A stretch of DNA of 64,000 nt from Microbispora bryophytorum (GTDB lineage Bacteria > Actinomycetota > Actinomycetes > Streptosporangiales > Streptosporangiaceae), in the NCBI RefSeq assembly GCF_006874465.1, contig NZ_VIRL01000001.1, forward strand, positions 558,001 through 622,000, given 5' to 3'. Positions 16,533-26,054 of the stretch are shown here, in pieces. The position numbers and the translations under genes were made by a program. The number at the start of each line of letters is the position of its first letter. Position 1 is the stretch's first letter. The notes under the pieces are model-generated. The model worked only from the letters and a program-made list of their open reading frames with translations, searched no databases and was not told the DNA's origin.

Positions 16533-17803
16533 CCGGCCCCCGGCGCCGGCTCCGCGTGCGGAGCGGACGCCCCCGGCGGCAGGGGCACCGGCAGAGATGC
16601 CGGCGGGGGCACCGCCGGCACAGACGGAGGCACTGCCGGAACCGGCGGGGACACTGCCAGCACCGGCGGGGCCACCGGGGACACGGCAGAGGCGACCGCC
16701 GTCTCCGTCAGGGGGACGCGGCCCGCGTCTGCCGTGAGCGAGCGGTCCAGGGCCGCCCGCATCCGGGGTTGCAGTGGCCGCTCGACCAGCCGGTGCACGC
16801 CGTACGCGACCACGAGCGCGGCGGCCACGGCCAGCGGGAGCGTGAGGCGGTTGCCCAGCGCCGGGTGCAGCCACCGGATCACCAGGAACCCGATGTGGTG
16901 GTGGAAGAGGTAGAGCGGATAGGTCAGCGCGCCGAGGAAGGTGAGCCACCGCCAGTCGATCCGATCGAACGCGCCGACCGCCACGAGGACCATCACCAGG
17001 AAGATCAGCGAGATCACGCCCACCACGAGCGCCGAGCCCAGCGCCTGCCCATATCTGCGGACCACCGGTGATCCCTCGCTCAGCGCCGTGTAGAGCCCGA
17101 GGATCCAGCCCACGCCCACGAACAGCCAGGGGAACAGCGACCCGCCGAAGCGGTGCACGAGAAACAGGGCCATCCCCGCGATGAAGTACGGCGCGCTGAA
17201 CGGGACGAGCACCACCTGCAGCAGGTCGGCGTCCACCCGGTCGGCGATCGCCAGCAGCAGCACCCACGCCCCCATGAACGCCAGGCACCGGCGGTAGGTG
17301 ATCCCCACGGCCGCGAGGCAGGCGATGAGGGCGTAGAAGACCAGTTCCTGCCACAGCGTCCAGTAGACGACCTCCAGGTCGCGTACGGCGAAGCCGTGCT
17401 GAAGCATCGTCACGTTGGCCAGCAGTTCGGTGAGGCTCGGCCGGTGATCGGTGGTCAGCCCGAAGACGGCCAGGCTGCCCAGGACGAGCACGCTCGCCCA
17501 GTACGCCGGGAACAGCCGGGCGATTCGCGACGCCGTGAAGTGGCCCGGCGTGCGGCCCCAGGCGCTCATCAGGATCACGAATCCGCTGATCAGGAAGAAC
17601 AGGCGCACGCCGTACACGCCGAACATGGTCGCCGTGCTCAGCGTGGGAAAGGCGTGGGACGTGCCCCAGGCGCGCGTCTCGCCGAAATGGAAAAGGACGA
17701 CGCCGAGAGCCGCGCAGAACCGCAGAAGGTCGAGCACGCGCAGCCGGGACGGGCCAGGAGGGATGGCCGGCGCATCGGTGATGCGGGGGGCCGCAGCCAG
17801 CAT
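16511..17803 (-). CDS. Acyltransferase family 3 membrane protein
   Basis: A 430-residue protein with about ten transmembrane helices. Acyltransferase-3 signatures are RVLDLLRFCAALGVVLFH (with the conserved R and H), RLFFLISGFVI and RIARLFPAYW. It would O-acylate a surface glycan. The C-terminal 65 residues are Pro/Ala-rich (VPAVPPSVPAVPPP) and cytoplasmic or wall-spanning. ATG at 17803 was chosen as nearest the conserved start; in-frame GTG/ATG codons up to 17932 are alternatives. Its gene converges on the deacetylase, hinting at opposing acetylation and deacetylation roles. Confidence 0.85.
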   Translation of the reverse strand: MLAAAPRITDAPAIPPGPSRLRVLDLLRFCAALGVVLFHFGETRAWGTSHAFPTLSTATMFGVYGVRLFFLISGFVILMSAWGRTPGHFTASRIARLFPAYWASVLVLGSLAVFGLTTDHRPSLTELLANVTMLQHGFAVRDLEVVYWTLWQELVFYALIACLAAVGITYRRCLAFMGAWVLLLAIADRVDADLLQVVLVPFSAPYFIAGMALFLVHRFGGSLFPWLFVGVGWILGLYTALSEGSPVVRRYGQALGSALVVGVISLIFLVMVLVAVGAFDRIDWRWLTFLGALTYPLYLFHHHIGFLVIRWLHPALGNRLTLPLAVAAALVVAYGVHRLVERPLQPRMRAALDRSLTADAGRVPLTETAVASAVSPVAPPVLAVSPPVPAVPPSVPAVPPPASLPVPLPPGASAPHAEPAPGAGYLPRGG

Positions 17804-17913
17804 AGGCCGGAATATATCCTGAAAGATTCCTGTGAGCCGGACATTCACCCAGCGCTGGTTGTGGAGCATGCGCCCGCGCCCACCACCCGCCGGGCGCGGC
17901 CGGGCAGGCACAC

Positions 17914-18035
17914 AGGCCGGTCGGGCAGGCAAGCCGGTCAGGTACGCGAGCCGGTCAGGAACGGGCCGGTCAGGAACGGGCCGGTCAGGAACAGACCGGC
18001 CAGGAACAGACTGGTCAGGTATTGCAGGCTGGTCA
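17914..18035. repeat. 15-base tandem repeat between acyltransferase and Nudix genes
   Basis: Units of the type GGGCCGGTCAGGAAC follow one another from about 17930 to 18015, with more diverged CCGGTC/TGGTCAGG copies on each side to 18035. The last copies touch the stop of the Nudix gene (18033). Non-coding on inspection. Confidence 0.7.
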
Positions 18036-18689
18036 GGTGCGCAGCATGGGCGGGTGCAGCAGCACGGCGGGGCCCCGGCGGTAGAGCATGGCGGGACGGC
18101 CGCCGTCCCGCGTCGTGGTACGCCCGGTGGACACGAGGAAGCCCTCCGTCTTGGTGACCTTCCTGTGAAAGTTACGCGGGTCGAGCGGACGTCCCCAGAC
18201 GATCTCGTAGACGCGGCGCAGCTCCGCGACGGTGAACTCGGCCGGGCAGAAAGCGGCGCCGAGCGAGGTGTATTCGAGCTTGCCCCTGGCCCGCTCCACG
18301 CCGTCGAGCATGATCCTGCGGTGGTCGAAGGCCATCTGCGTCAGCTCGGCCACCGGCTGCCAGCTCATGTGGGCCTCGGTGGACGCGGGCAGGTCGGGGG
18401 CGAGGCCCAGGTAGGCCACGCTGACGACCCGCTGGCGCGGATCGCGGTCCGGGTAGCCGTAGGTCTGGAGTTGCTCCAGGTGGACCGGCGCCCCGGGAAG
18501 GCCGGCCCGTTCGGCAAGCACGCGGGCCGCCGCGGCGGGGAGGTCCTCCTCCAGCTTGATGAAGCCGCCGGAAAGCGCCCACCGGCCCTCGTACGGCGGC
18601 CGGTCGCGCCGCCAGACGAGAGCACTGAGCTGCTGGGACCTGACGGTGAGCACGACAAGATCCACGCTGACGGGGATACGCGGGATCAT
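18033..18689 (-). CDS. NrtR-like Nudix domain / winged-helix regulator
   Basis: A 218-residue protein. The N-terminal Nudix fold (1-140) has GRWALSGGFIKLEEDL, and a Nudix box (ARVLAERAGLPG) lacking the full REUXEE set, as in Nudix regulators that sense ADP-ribose-like metabolites rather than hydrolyse them. A C-terminal winged helix (about 150-210: FTVAELRRVYEIVWGRPLDPRNFHRKV) completes the NrtR architecture. The ATG at 18689 has no strong ribosome site. The target might be NAD or sugar metabolism; nothing nearby fixes it. Confidence 0.82.
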   Translation of the reverse strand: MIPRIPVSVDLVVLTVRSQQLSALVWRRDRPPYEGRWALSGGFIKLEEDLPAAAARVLAERAGLPGAPVHLEQLQTYGYPDRDPRQRVVSVAYLGLAPDLPASTEAHMSWQPVAELTQMAFDHRRIMLDGVERARGKLEYTSLGAAFCPAEFTVAELRRVYEIVWGRPLDPRNFHRKVTKTEGFLVSTGRTTTRDGGRPAMLYRRGPAVLLHPPMLRT

Positions 18690-18933
18690 GCGCAGCACGC
18701 TACAGGACGCGGGCCGCGACTCGGGCCGTCCGGAGTCGGCCGGTCCGGCCCCTCGCGGGAGCGTCACCACCGCTCCACACCCCCGTAACCGGGACAGGCG
18801 TCCCCGGACGTCGCCCGGCACACCACCTATCGACACACCACGATCGGGACAGCACCGGCCCGATGCCGGGCGGCCTGCACAGCACGCCCGGCACAGCATG
18901 ATCGGCACAGCACAACACAGCACGGCGCGGCAC

Positions 18934-18961
18934 GCCCGGCATGGCTCTGCCGATGCCGGGC
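18934..18961 (-). terminator. Hairpin after the secreted beta-sandwich gene
   Basis: GCCCGGCA (18934-18941) and TGCCGGGC (18954-18961) form a perfect 8-base stem with a 12-base loop, 18 bases past the stop at 18980 on the minus strand. The rest of the 290-base gap is low-complexity CACAGCACG-type sequence with no gene. Confidence 0.5.
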
Positions 18962-18979
18962 GACGCACCGGCGGGAACG

Positions 18980-19564
18980 TCAGAACGCCTGCGCGGGCTT
19001 GACGTAGGTCACACGGAGGTTCAGGTAGGCCGCCGCGCCGTAGTCGTGGCCGCGTACGGCGAGCAGGTTGCAGCAGTCGAGGTAGGTCGCGGGCACCACG
19101 ACGTCGATCGCCCCGGCGGCGCACTTGCCGCTCTTGGCGCTCTGCACGAGATGGCCGTTGAAGTAGACCTGCGCGTCGTTGTCCACCGTGCCCTGGATGC
19201 GCACCGCCTGCGCGTCCCGCGGCAGGTGCAGCCAGTGGCGCACCAGGATGTCCGTGTTGACCGCCCACGGGGTCTTGACGTTGGTCTGGTTGTTCCACGA
19301 GCAGGTTCCGTTGGTGGTGCCGAAGCCCGCCTGCCCCCGCTGCCAGGCGCTGTCGTCGAATCCCGGCTCGGCGAAGCCCGCCACCTGGGTCGAGGCGGGC
19401 ACCTGGAGGTAGGCCCAGCCCGTGCTGTTGTAGTCGAGCGCGGTGACGACGTTCGCACGCCCGCTCGCGGCCTGGGCGGCGGTGGCCGCGGGGACGGCCA
19501 GGGCCATCGCGGCCACCAGCGCGCCCGCCGCGAGACCGGCGGGCAGGTGACGAAGTCGGTTCAT
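18980..19564 (-). CDS. Secreted protein with galactose-binding-like beta-sandwich
   Basis: A 194-residue protein. Signal peptide MNRLRHLPAGLAAGALVAAM with cleavage near AAQAAS (about residue 33). The mature part has the jelly-roll pattern of galactose-binding-like domains: WAYLQVPAS, GFDDSAWQRGQAGFG, VRHWLHLPRDAQAVRI, NDAQVYFNGHLV. Four Cys (TCSWN, GKCAAG, DCCN) could form disulfides. No catalytic domain is attached, so it probably binds carbohydrate or is a surface protein. AAGGAG precedes the ATG. Confidence 0.75.
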   Translation of the reverse strand: MNRLRHLPAGLAAGALVAAMALAVPAATAAQAASGRANVVTALDYNSTGWAYLQVPASTQVAGFAEPGFDDSAWQRGQAGFGTTNGTCSWNNQTNVKTPWAVNTDILVRHWLHLPRDAQAVRIQGTVDNDAQVYFNGHLVQSAKSGKCAAGAIDVVVPATYLDCCNLLAVRGHDYGAAAYLNLRVTYVKPAQAF

Positions 19565-19878
19565 GGGGCGGTCTCCTTGTCGATCGTCGAGTGCCCTGTG
19601 CGGAGGACATCTCGATGCCGGCGTGGACGGGGTCAACCGTCGCTCCGCCTTCGGCGGCGGGGCAGGCATAGGAGATCAGCGGGCGAGGCCGGCCACGCAC
19701 GCGCCCCGCCGCGGCCTTGTCCGGTCCTTGTCCGCTCCTTGCGCGCAGATTGCCGGGCCGTGCTCATCGCGCGCCTCCGGCACGGACCCACCGCAGCGCC
19801 TGCGGGCCGTGCTCATCGCGCGCCTCCGGCGCGGCAGGGGGACGGGCCGGGGAACCGGCCGGCTCGGCCGGAAGGCGG
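19565..19878. other. Intergenic gap with a short direct repeat
   Basis: No gene seen. A direct repeat GGGCCGTGCTCATCGCGCGC, continuing with CTCCGGC, occurs twice about 50 bases apart (roughly 19753-19780 and 19804-19830). The first about 40 bases upstream of the secreted protein gene hold its ribosome site; the rest shows no clear promoter. Confidence 0.5.
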
Positions 19879-21705
19879 TCAGCCGGTGTTGTGGTAGTAG
19901 ACCGGCTCGGCGGACTTCCTCCCGTCGGCGGAGGTGACCTCCACCTTTATCCAGACGTCGTCGGGGACCGTGGCCCAGTCCACCGGGATCCAGATCTTCT
20001 CCGTGCCCGCCGGCAGCCCCTGGATCGGTGTGGTGTCGTGCCAGCCCACCGTGGCCGAGTCGACGACCCGCGGCGTGTCCAGGCCCGGCCAGCTCAGCGT
20101 GACCTTGGCCGAGCCGACGTGGTAGCCGCGCACCTCCAGGCCGTCCTGGATCTGCCGCGCGCGCCGCTGCGCCTCGATCGGGATCGGGCGGTCCCAGTCC
20201 GCGGCGATCTCCTGCGACAGCGACGGCGAGCCACAGGTGAAGAAGTCGCTCCACATGTACGAAATGATCTTCGACACGTACGGCGCGGCGAGCGTCACCT
20301 GCGTGTCCAGCCTGGGCTTGTCGGTACGCCCGCGAGTGCCCTGGCGGCCGCAGTTCTCCGTCGAGGTGGACGGCTCGAACGCCTCGACGTTGGCCCACAG
20401 GTCCACCTGGACGCCCTCCTGGACCAGCTCCTGACGGGCCTGCGACATCGCGCGGTAGTAGTCGCGGGTGCTGCCGTAGTAGGCCGTGGCGTACGTGCTC
20501 TCCCCGACGACCGGCTTGAGGCTGTCGTCCACAGGCTTGTTCTTCCAGTTGGGCCAGAACAGGCCGACCTTGCCCGTGCCCCGGCCGTCCTGCGGCGCGA
20601 TGATCTCCACCCCGGTACGCGCGAGGGCCTTGAAGCCCCGGGCCACCTGGCTGGGCGTGGAGGTGTACTTCACCCGTCTGCGGCTGTCGATGTACGGGCT
20701 CACCAGGATCGGCTTGTCCGGCAGTTCCTGTTCGACGATCAGGTGCTGCTCGGCGTACACCTGGAGCGTCTGGACCTTGCTCGGGTCGGGCCAGTCCCGC
20801 AACTGCAGCTCGAACGGCTGGTAGACGCCGCCCAGCGACTCGCGGCCCTTGAAGCGGTCACCGTAGTCCTGCAGGATCCGCCGGGTCAGCGTGGTGAGCG
20901 TGCCGATGTGGCGCGGATCGGCCCGGGTGGACTCCTCGGGGTCGCGCGGCGCGAGCGGCAGGGCGGGGAAGACCTTGATGCCGAACCGGTCGCCGAGGTC
21001 GAGCAGTTCGCTGAGGCTGTCCTTGGCGCCCGCCGACACGAGGATCAGGTGGTAGCCGCGCCCCTCGCGGGTGAAGTCGCACGTGGGGTCGTCCGAGCCG
21101 TCCTCGGGCGCGAGGAGCCGGAAGAAGACGGCGTCCCCCACGACGACCTCGTGCTCCATCTGCGGGCAGCGGAAGATGCCGGGGCCGAACCGCTCGTCGG
21201 TGCGGTAGACGTACGTCCTCGTGATGCTGTTGCCCGCGTTGGCCGCCTGAAGCTCCTTTTCCGCCGCCTTCATGCAGGACAGCCCGTTCTCGACGCAGCG
21301 GGCGTACCTGGCGTCGGGCTTGGGCTCCTTGCCCTCGGGAGTCGACGCCTCAAGGACCTGGCCCTCGTCGTCGGTCTCGCGCGCCGACAGGCCGAAGCCT
21401 AGGCGGACGACCGTGTCCCCTCCGAGGCGGTGGATGGCCTGCAGCTGGCTCCGCCAGGTGCAGGGATCGGAGGTCGGGATCAGCCAGTAGCCGCTCACGG
21501 CGTACGGCGTGGTCGCCGCGGTGTCGAAGGTCCCGCAGGGGTCGGTGAACTCGCTGTGCGTCGGCGACCCGATCACGGGAGTCGAGGGGGCGGTCTGCCC
21601 GGCGCTGGCGTTCCCGGAGCCCATGCTCCCGTCGCGGAACACGATCACCACCGATGCGACGCCGGCGAGAATCGCCACGCCCAGGACCAGAGTGAGCCAG
21701 CGCAC
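19879..21705 (-). CDS. DUF4434-like secreted or membrane-anchored glycosidase-fold protein
   Basis: A 608-residue protein with an N-terminal signal anchor (RWLTLVLGVAILAGVASVVIV, 2-22) and a Ser/Thr/Gly linker. The body resembles TIM-barrel DUF4434/DUF5109 proteins: VSGYWLIPTSDPCTW, GGVYQPFELQLRDW, ILVSPYIDSRR, VEIIAPQDGRGTG, DLWANVEAFEP. The C-terminal 100 residues look like a beta-sandwich. It may cleave or bind an exopolysaccharide, consistent with the glycan genes downstream. The catalytic residues are not established for the family. Confidence 0.7.
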   Translation of the reverse strand: MRWLTLVLGVAILAGVASVVIVFRDGSMGSGNASAGQTAPSTPVIGSPTHSEFTDPCGTFDTAATTPYAVSGYWLIPTSDPCTWRSQLQAIHRLGGDTVVRLGFGLSARETDDEGQVLEASTPEGKEPKPDARYARCVENGLSCMKAAEKELQAANAGNSITRTYVYRTDERFGPGIFRCPQMEHEVVVGDAVFFRLLAPEDGSDDPTCDFTREGRGYHLILVSAGAKDSLSELLDLGDRFGIKVFPALPLAPRDPEESTRADPRHIGTLTTLTRRILQDYGDRFKGRESLGGVYQPFELQLRDWPDPSKVQTLQVYAEQHLIVEQELPDKPILVSPYIDSRRRVKYTSTPSQVARGFKALARTGVEIIAPQDGRGTGKVGLFWPNWKNKPVDDSLKPVVGESTYATAYYGSTRDYYRAMSQARQELVQEGVQVDLWANVEAFEPSTSTENCGRQGTRGRTDKPRLDTQVTLAAPYVSKIISYMWSDFFTCGSPSLSQEIAADWDRPIPIEAQRRARQIQDGLEVRGYHVGSAKVTLSWPGLDTPRVVDSATVGWHDTTPIQGLPAGTEKIWIPVDWATVPDDVWIKVEVTSADGRKSAEPVYYHNTG

Positions 21706-21848
21706 TTTCAGGACACTACCGCCCGTCGTTCAAATGATCTTGCCGCCCCAGACTACCCGGATGTGCGCGCTGCCGGGCCGGCGTCGCGAGCCGCCCGCCG
21801 TAGTGTTCACCGCGCGTTCAGCTCCTGAGCGGTCAGCTCCTGAGTTGG

Positions 21849-22937
21849 TCAGCTCTTGACGCCCGCCCACGCCTCTAACTGGGTGACGAACCGGCGTGCG
21901 GAGTTGGGCCAGTGGTGGTTCGCCCGCGCGGCGGCGTAGCCGCGCCCACCGGTGCCGATCCGCTCGAAGGGGTTGTCCCTGAGCTGGAGCACCGCCCGCG
22001 CCACCGCCTGGGGGTTCTGCCAGGGGACGACCAGGCCGCACTGGTAGCGCTCCACGAGCTCCACGGCGCGCGGCGAGGGGGTGGTGATGACCGGGATGCC
22101 GTGCGCCATGTACTCCACGATCTTCGTGGGCATCGAGTGGCGGTAGTTGGGCTCGTCGTGCAGCAGCGACAGCCCGGCGAGCGCGCCGTCGAGCCGCTTG
22201 AGCGCCTCGTCGTTCGGCATGAAGTCGCGCCACTCCAGCACGCCCTGGGCGACGGCCTCGTTCAGCAGGGGGCGGCTCTGCGGGTCGGCGTAGCCGATGA
22301 GCTCCACGGCCACCCGGTGCGGCTGGAGCAGGCGGGCCACCTCGACGGCCTCCTGGACTCCCCGGGCCTCCGACAGCCAGCCGAGGTAGACGACGCGGTC
22401 GTCGCCGGGCGGGCTGACCCGGTCGGGCACCCATGTCTCGTTCGGCACCACGAGGTGCTGCTGCCTGAACCGGCCCGCGTACGCCGTCTCGGCCAGCAGC
22501 AGGTGCAGCCGGCGCTCGGCCGTGGTTTCGAGGAGCCGGGCGAGGAAGCGCATCGGCGGGCGCAGGAACGCCGGCAGCCACGGCTTGAGCGACAGCGTCG
22601 CGGGGGTGTCCTCGTGGACGTCCCAGACGACCGGCGGGCGACGGCGCACCCCGGCGACCGCGAACAGCAGCTCGGGGTCGTGGATAAGGGCCAGGTCGAC
22701 CTTGCCGCGCATGCTCTTGAAGAGCTTGCGGGCCGCCCGCACCGCCGCCAGGCGGCGTCGCTCGGCGGCCCTGGGGAGATCCACACCCGTCACCCACGAA
22801 CGCGGCACGACTCCCCGCGCCGAGTACGGCGCGGCGTACGTGACCTCATGACCGGCGTCGACGAGCGCCCGAATCTGCCGGTGCAGGATCCGGGCGTCCT
22901 CGGGGTGATGCACCACCGTCATGACGAGCACGTGCAC
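21849..22937 (-). CDS. Glycosyltransferase family 4 (GT-B)
   Basis: A 362-residue cytoplasmic GT-B enzyme. The N-terminal acceptor domain has VVHHPEDARILHRQIRALVDAGHEV; the C-terminal nucleotide-sugar domain has VYLGWLSEARGVQEAVE and PTKIVEYMAHGIPVI, with the Glu-containing family motif. The GTG at 22937 was chosen from an AGGAAGGG site upstream. It follows the nucleotide-sugar dehydrogenase gene by 14 bases, so they are co-transcribed and it probably adds a sugar to a wall glycan. Confidence 0.88.
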   Translation of the reverse strand: MHVLVMTVVHHPEDARILHRQIRALVDAGHEVTYAAPYSARGVVPRSWVTGVDLPRAAERRRLAAVRAARKLFKSMRGKVDLALIHDPELLFAVAGVRRRPPVVWDVHEDTPATLSLKPWLPAFLRPPMRFLARLLETTAERRLHLLLAETAYAGRFRQQHLVVPNETWVPDRVSPPGDDRVVYLGWLSEARGVQEAVEVARLLQPHRVAVELIGYADPQSRPLLNEAVAQGVLEWRDFMPNDEALKRLDGALAGLSLLHDEPNYRHSMPTKIVEYMAHGIPVITTPSPRAVELVERYQCGLVVPWQNPQAVARAVLQLRDNPFERIGTGGRGYAAARANHHWPNSARRFVTQLEAWAGVKS

Positions 22938-22951
22938 GCGCGAAACCCTTC

Positions 22952-24214
22952 CTACAACCGCTCGACGCGTTCGCTCGTGGCCAGCACGCCGCGAGTGTCC
23001 AGGACGAGAGGGGCTCGCTCCTCCACGACATCGAGGTCGAAGGCCGAATGCTGCTGGAGCAGGACCACCACGTCTGCGGCGGCCACGGCCTCGGCCAGGT
23101 CCTCCTCGCGGGGGATCTGCGTGCCCTCGACCGCCCACTCCTTCACGTACGGATCGCAGAAGGACAGGTCGGCGCCCAGTTCCAGGAGCGCCTCGGCCAC
23201 GGGGATGGCCGGTGTCTCCCGCTCGTCGGCGATGTCCGGCTTGTACGTCACACCTAGGAGCAGCACGCGCGAGCCGTTCACGGGCTTGCGGGCCCGGTTG
23301 AGCAGCCGCTGCACGCGGGCCACCACGTACGACGGCATCCGCTCGTTGATCTCCTGGGCCAGCTCCACGAACCGGAAGGGATAGCCGAGCTTGCGCACCG
23401 TGTAGGACAGGTACGACGGGTCGACGGGGATGCAGTGCCCGCCGACGCCGGGGCCCGGCAGGAACTTCTGGAAGCCGAAGGGCTTGGTGGAGGCGGCCTC
23501 TATGGCCTCCCACAGGTTCACGCCGAGCTCGTCGCAGAAGATCGCCATCTCGTTGACCAGGGCGATGTTGACGTGCCGGTAGGTGTTCTCCAGCAGCTTG
23601 GCCATCTCCGCCTCGCGGGTGCCGCTGACCGGCACGACCCGCTCGACGAACTGCGCGTAGAAGGCGGCGGCCCGCTCCTTGCATGCGGGGGTGAATCCGC
23701 CGACGACCTTGGGGGTGTTGCGCAGGCCGAACTTGGGGTTGCCCGGGTCGATCCGCTCCGGCGAGAACGCCAGGTGGAAGTCCTCGCCGGCCACCAGGCC
23801 GGACTGCTCCAGGATCGGCCGCGCCAGCTCGTCCGTGGTGCCGGGCCACGTGGTGGACTCCAGCACGACGAGCGTGCCCGCCTGGAGGTGCTCCGCGACG
23901 GTCCGGGTGGCGCCCTCGACAGCCGACAGGTCCGGACGGTGGTCCTCGTCCAGAGGTGTCGGGACGCAGATGACGATCGTGCGCGACCTCGCCAGCACGG
24001 ACGCGTCCAGCGTGGCGGTGAAGCCGCCGGTGAGCATCGCGTCGAGGTCGGCGTCGGTCAGGTCGTCGATGTAGGAGCGGCCGGCGTTCAGTGCCTCGAC
24101 CTTGCGGGGGTCGACGTCCAGACCGGCTACTCGCAGGCCCGCCGCCGTGGCCTCCTTGGCCAGCGGCATGCCCACGTATCCCAGCCCGATGATCGTGAGA
24201 TCGAAGGCTGTCAC
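22952..24214 (-). CDS. Nucleotide-sugar dehydrogenase (UDP-ManNAc/UDP-GlcNAc 6-dehydrogenase type)
   Basis: A 420-residue UDPGDH-superfamily enzyme oxidising a UDP-sugar C6 alcohol to a uronate with 2 NAD+. The N-terminal Rossmann fold has G10-L-G12-Y-V-G15. The catalytic Cys is C261 (GPGVGGHCIPVDP). Other marks are SPERIDPGN, LLENTYRHVNIALVNE and the C-terminal LLGVTYKPDIADERETPAI. The GTG at 24214 gives a normal N-terminus. With the WecB-type epimerase at 26055 it would yield UDP-ManNAcA, so a WecC role is likely but a UDP-GlcNAc dehydrogenase cannot be excluded. Confidence 0.87.
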   Translation of the reverse strand: MTAFDLTIIGLGYVGMPLAKEATAAGLRVAGLDVDPRKVEALNAGRSYIDDLTDADLDAMLTGGFTATLDASVLARSRTIVICVPTPLDEDHRPDLSAVEGATRTVAEHLQAGTLVVLESTTWPGTTDELARPILEQSGLVAGEDFHLAFSPERIDPGNPKFGLRNTPKVVGGFTPACKERAAAFYAQFVERVVPVSGTREAEMAKLLENTYRHVNIALVNEMAIFCDELGVNLWEAIEAASTKPFGFQKFLPGPGVGGHCIPVDPSYLSYTVRKLGYPFRFVELAQEINERMPSYVVARVQRLLNRARKPVNGSRVLLLGVTYKPDIADERETPAIPVAEALLELGADLSFCDPYVKEWAVEGTQIPREEDLAEAVAAADVVVLLQQHSAFDLDVVEERAPLVLDTRGVLATSERVERL

Positions 24215-24324
24215 GATGCGGCCTTGGGCGGAACCTGAGGGCGGAAACAACACTTCATGGTGGCAAAGGCTATCTCAACTCGGAACCAAGCATGCCTGAT
24301 GCAACACATCCGACTTTCTGCTGT

Positions 24325-25992
24325 TTATCGGCTTTCGGTCAAGGACTGGTAGATCCCTTGGTACGTGCGGGCCAGACTGCTCCAGGTCCTGTGGGCGGCG
24401 ACCTCGGTCTTACCGGCCTCGCCCATCAGCCGGCGGCGCTCCGGATCGTCGCGCAGCGCGGCGATCCCCTCGGCCAGCGCGGCCGGATCGCCGGGCGGCA
24501 CCAGCAGACCGGCGCCCTCACCGCCGACGAGCTCCGAGAGCGCGGGCAGGTCGCTCAGCACGACCGGCTTGCCGAGCGCCATCGCCTCGACCGGCTTCAG
24601 CGGCGTGACGAGGCGGCACACCCGCAGGTCCTCACGCGGGCAGACGAAGATGTCGATGGCCGCCTGCGCCTGCAACGCCTCGTCCGGGCCCACCCTGCCG
24701 GGCAGGATCGCCTCTTTCAGGCCGAGCCGTTCGACCTGTTCGAGCAGCGCGGGCCGCTCGGCCCCGTCTCCCACCAGCAGGACCTTCACCGGCGATCCGG
24801 TGTCGCGCAGCAGCGCGGCGGCGTTCAGCAGTGTGGCGAAGCCCTCATAACCGACGATGCTCGACACCGAGCCCACGACGATCTCGTCCCGGCCGATCCC
24901 GAACCGGTCGCGGAACGCCTCGCCGTCGTAGTCGGCGGTCAGCAGGGAGTCGTCCACGGCGTTGGGCGCGAGGAAGATGCGCTCCCTGGGCACGCCGCGC
25001 TCCATGATCTCGGTGGCCATCGTCTCGGCGAGCGTCACGACCGCGTCGGCCTCGCGCATGATCTGCGCCTCGCGCTCGCGCTGCAGTCTGTGCCGCTCGC
25101 TGCCGTTCCTGGCGGGGTCGCGGGAGACCCAGGTCTCCTCCAGGAAGCCGCGCACCTCGTACACGAAGGGCGTGTTCGTCCGCTCGCGCACGGCGAGCGC
25201 GACCGAGCCGTTGCGGTGGTCGGTCGCCGCGTGCAGGACCTGCGGACGGAGGGTTCTGACCAGCTCGGAGACGTCCGCGGCGCCGCGGATCATCCGCCCC
25301 TGGCTCTCGAACGGCATCTCGCCCTTGGGCAGCAGCCGGTAGTAGGGGATGCCGTCGATCTCCTCGTACGGCTCGGCGTCGGTGTGCCCCTGGAGCATGG
25401 GCCAGCCCCAGCTCGTCACGACGTGGGGGTCGAGCCCCGCCGCCTTCTGGGCGGTGACGATGCGGTGGGTGCGCACGGTGTAACCCGCCTGCGTGTACGG
25501 CAGGGCGTTGGTGACCATGTGCAGCACCCGGCCCGGCGTCCGCTCACCCATGATGATCTTCGGCTTGGGCGGGATCGGGTTCGGTCCGAGCGCGGCCTTC
25601 TCACCCTCGTAGTAGGCCATCCTCCGGCGGACGAACGGCCATCGGGATTGCGGCTGGAGCACGCTGACCGCGTCCGACATCCGGCCGGCCTCGAAGTGGG
25701 CCTTGGCGTCCCGCAGCGGGCCCTTGGCCGCGCGCTGCAGGATCTTGCGGGTCCTGACCTTGACGAACCGGGCCGCGGGCCAGGCGACGCGTCCGACGAC
25801 CGGGCGCACCCCGGGAGGTATCGCGTCGGCGGCGGCCTGCGCGACCCGCATGGGGTCGGACTTGACCTTGCTCACGAAGATCCGGGAGACGAGGACCGGG
25901 TTCCTCGCGAACCCCCGGAGGAAGCCGCCGAGGCCGGCCTTCGCGGACGCGGCGGACACGACCTTCACGGGCTTGTTGGCCTCGGTTTCCAC
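24325..25992 (-). CDS. Large GT4 glycosyltransferase with N-terminal extension
   Basis: A 555-residue protein. Residues 1-150 are a basic helical extension (VKVRTRKILQRAAKGPL) that may bind membrane or partners. The GT-B domains follow: HMVTNALPYTQAGYTVRTHRI, PFVYEVRGFLEETW, IFLAPNAVD, VGSVSSIVGYEGF, and LKPVEAMALGKPVVLSD with the conserved Glu. It is transcribed divergently from the wecB-like gene with a 62-base gap, so they share a control region. It is probably involved in the same surface polymer. Confidence 0.87.
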   Translation of the reverse strand: METEANKPVKVVSAASAKAGLGGFLRGFARNPVLVSRIFVSKVKSDPMRVAQAAADAIPPGVRPVVGRVAWPAARFVKVRTRKILQRAAKGPLRDAKAHFEAGRMSDAVSVLQPQSRWPFVRRRMAYYEGEKAALGPNPIPPKPKIIMGERTPGRVLHMVTNALPYTQAGYTVRTHRIVTAQKAAGLDPHVVTSWGWPMLQGHTDAEPYEEIDGIPYYRLLPKGEMPFESQGRMIRGAADVSELVRTLRPQVLHAATDHRNGSVALAVRERTNTPFVYEVRGFLEETWVSRDPARNGSERHRLQREREAQIMREADAVVTLAETMATEIMERGVPRERIFLAPNAVDDSLLTADYDGEAFRDRFGIGRDEIVVGSVSSIVGYEGFATLLNAAALLRDTGSPVKVLLVGDGAERPALLEQVERLGLKEAILPGRVGPDEALQAQAAIDIFVCPREDLRVCRLVTPLKPVEAMALGKPVVLSDLPALSELVGGEGAGLLVPPGDPAALAEGIAALRDDPERRRLMGEAGKTEVAAHRTWSSLARTYQGIYQSLTESR

Positions 25993-26054
25993 GGCGCGAC
26001 CGTACCATAGGCAACGTTTGTCCCAGGTCGGAGAAAAGATGAAAGGCGAGGTAG